A DNA stretch of 21,363 bases, from the NCBI GenBank assembly GCA_964528315.1, contig CAZGRO010000007.1, positions 1 through 21,363 of the forward strand, given 5' to 3'. The translations under genes and the position numbers were made by a program. Below, in pieces: positions 20,733 to 21,363 of this stretch. Position 1 is the first letter of the stretch; each line of letters begins with the position of its first letter. Below the pieces are notes generated by a model. It made no database searches. It was not told the origin of the DNA and saw only the letters and a program-made list of their open reading frames with translations. The DNA comes from JALHTG01 sp964528315. Lineage in GTDB: Archaea; Thermoproteota; Bathyarchaeia; 40CM-2-53-6; JALHTG01.

Positions 20733-21363
20733 TTGACAAAGCCCGACAAGTACGAGCTTCTCGCCGAAACTGCGAGAAGAAGAGGTTTCTTTTGGCCTTC
20801 ATTCGAGATCTACGGAGGCGTTGGCGGCTTCATAGATTACGGGCCTCTCGGCATAGGTCTACGTCGCAAGATCGAGGAGAAATGGAGAGACTTCTTCGTT
20901 AGACGAGAGGGGCTTCTGGAACTTGACACCCCTATCATAGTTCCTGAGAAGGTCTTTCAGGCATCTGGCCATGTCGACCATTTCAAAGACCCCGTAATCG
21001 AATGTCTGTCATGCAAGCGGTCCTATCGAACAGATCACCTTCTCAAGGAGAAGGCCCATGTCGACGCTGAAGCCCTGTCTCTTGATGAGATGGATCAGGC
21101 TATCAAGAAGAATCTCGTGCGATGCCCAGAATGCGGAGGGGAACTCTCGAAGCCAAAGCAGCTAGGGACTATGTTCAAGACCACCATTGGTCCTTACATA
21201 GAATCCACGGCATACGGCAGACCAGAAACTGCGCAAGGAATGTTCATTGATTTCAAGCGCCTGTATGAGATTGGAAGAGAAAGACTTCCTCTAGGGATTG
21301 CTCAAATAGGGCGAAGCCTAAGAAACGAGATTTCTCCCAGACAGGGGCCAATCAGACTCAGAG
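20733..21363 (+). CDS. glyS: Glycyl-tRNA synthetase, archaeal/eukaryotic dimeric type, N-terminal part
   Basis: Charges tRNA-Gly. About 210 residues are present before the window ends; the full enzyme would be around 550-600. Recognised: MTKPDKYELLAETARRRGFF opening, WPSFEIYGGVGGFIDYGPLG (motif 1 region), FQASGHVDHFKD, a metal-binding insert with CLSC, then RCPECGG, and the motif 2 neighbourhood YGRPETAQGMFIDFKRL followed by GIAQIGRSLRNEISPRQG. The TTG at 20733 is the start by family alignment; an ATG at 20720 is in another frame and encodes only an unrelated 60-codon ORF. Shine-Dalgarno is weak (GATGAGTGA at 20719-20727). The promoter lies in the end of the upstream gene. The alpha2-type GlyRS agrees with an archaeal genome. 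Confidence 0.95.
   Translation, partial: MTKPDKYELLAETARRRGFFWPSFEIYGGVGGFIDYGPLGIGLRRKIEEKWRDFFVRREGLLELDTPIIVPEKVFQASGHVDHFKDPVIECLSCKRSYRTDHLLKEKAHVDAEALSLDEMDQAIKKNLVRCPECGGELSKPKQLGTMFKTTIGPYIESTAYGRPETAQGMFIDFKRLYEIGRERLPLGIAQIGRSLRNEISPRQGPIRLR

Noticed and set aside
20720..20902. 60-codon ORF starting at an ATG
   Set aside because: Out-of-frame shadow of glycyl-tRNA synthetase, which starts at the TTG at 20733 and stays open to the window end.
1..21363. tRNA, rRNA, CRISPR array, insertion sequence or prophage
   Set aside because: No T-arm/anticodon-arm arrangement, no repeated spacer pattern, no transposase or integrase and no terminal repeats were seen. The GGTTCGAA at 18753-18760 is inside trm5 and has no matching acceptor stem.

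Overview
The window is archaeal. It carries an ATP-dependent DNA ligase of the archaeal type, the archaeal RNA polymerase subunit Rpo12, a Trm5-type tRNA (m1G37) methyltransferase, archaeal/eukaryotic-type glycyl-tRNA synthetase, two free-standing TRAM-domain proteins and an ADP-forming acyl-CoA synthetase subunit. Many genes are preceded at 25-30 bp by TATA-like boxes (TTTAAA/CTTAAAT/TTTATAA types), and several appear leaderless. About eight of twenty genes seem to start with TTG. Formaldehyde-activating enzyme (Fae) at the left edge points to tetrahydromethanopterin-linked C1 chemistry. The exact lineage cannot be fixed from this sequence; a Thermoplasmatota-, other euryarchaeote- or Bathyarchaeia-like organism is an inference only.

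Layout. 1-353 (-): 5' part of fae, cut by the window edge. 535-3085 (+): two consecutive exported, membrane-anchored transglutaminase-like proteins. 3151-5491 (+): nitroreductase, then DNA ligase. 5603-7090 (+): alpha-type subunit of an ADP-forming acyl-CoA synthetase, meeting tail-to-tail, 18 bp apart, an AMP-forming acetyl-CoA synthetase (7109-9058, -). 9198-10505 (-): asparaginyl-tRNA synthetase. 10679-12911 (-): UDP-GlcNAc 2-epimerase and a family-4-like glycosyltransferase. 12912-13410: nearly 500 bp without a convincing gene. 13411-15567 (+): a compact signalling operon of a small DNA-binding/antitoxin-like protein, a REC-PAS-histidine kinase and a single-domain response regulator. 15858-16826 (-): a fused Alg14/Alg13-like UDP-GlcNAc transferase; 16885-17292 (-): a YkgJ-type cysteine-cluster protein. 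17580-17828 (+): an unrecognised four-cysteine small protein. 17882-18442 (-): two TRAM proteins. 18702-19631 (-): Trm5-like methyltransferase, divergent from rpo12 (19770-19964, +). 20136-20690 (+): a second YkgJ-type protein. 20733-end (+): glycyl-tRNA synthetase, cut by the right edge.

Three themes recur: translation and RNA handling (AsnRS, GlyRS, Trm5, TRAM pair, with Rpo12 for transcription), surface glycan building (epimerase, glycosyltransferase, Alg14/13 fusion) interrupted by the two-component cassette, and acetate/acetyl-CoA interconversion by two chemically distinct enzymes that converge. The least explained pieces are the tandem transglutaminases (the first with a cytoplasmic zinc ribbon and Glu at the usual catalytic Asp position), the four-cysteine protein at 17580, the structured leader before the first TRAM gene, and a Trm5 that seems to lack its N-terminal D1 domain.
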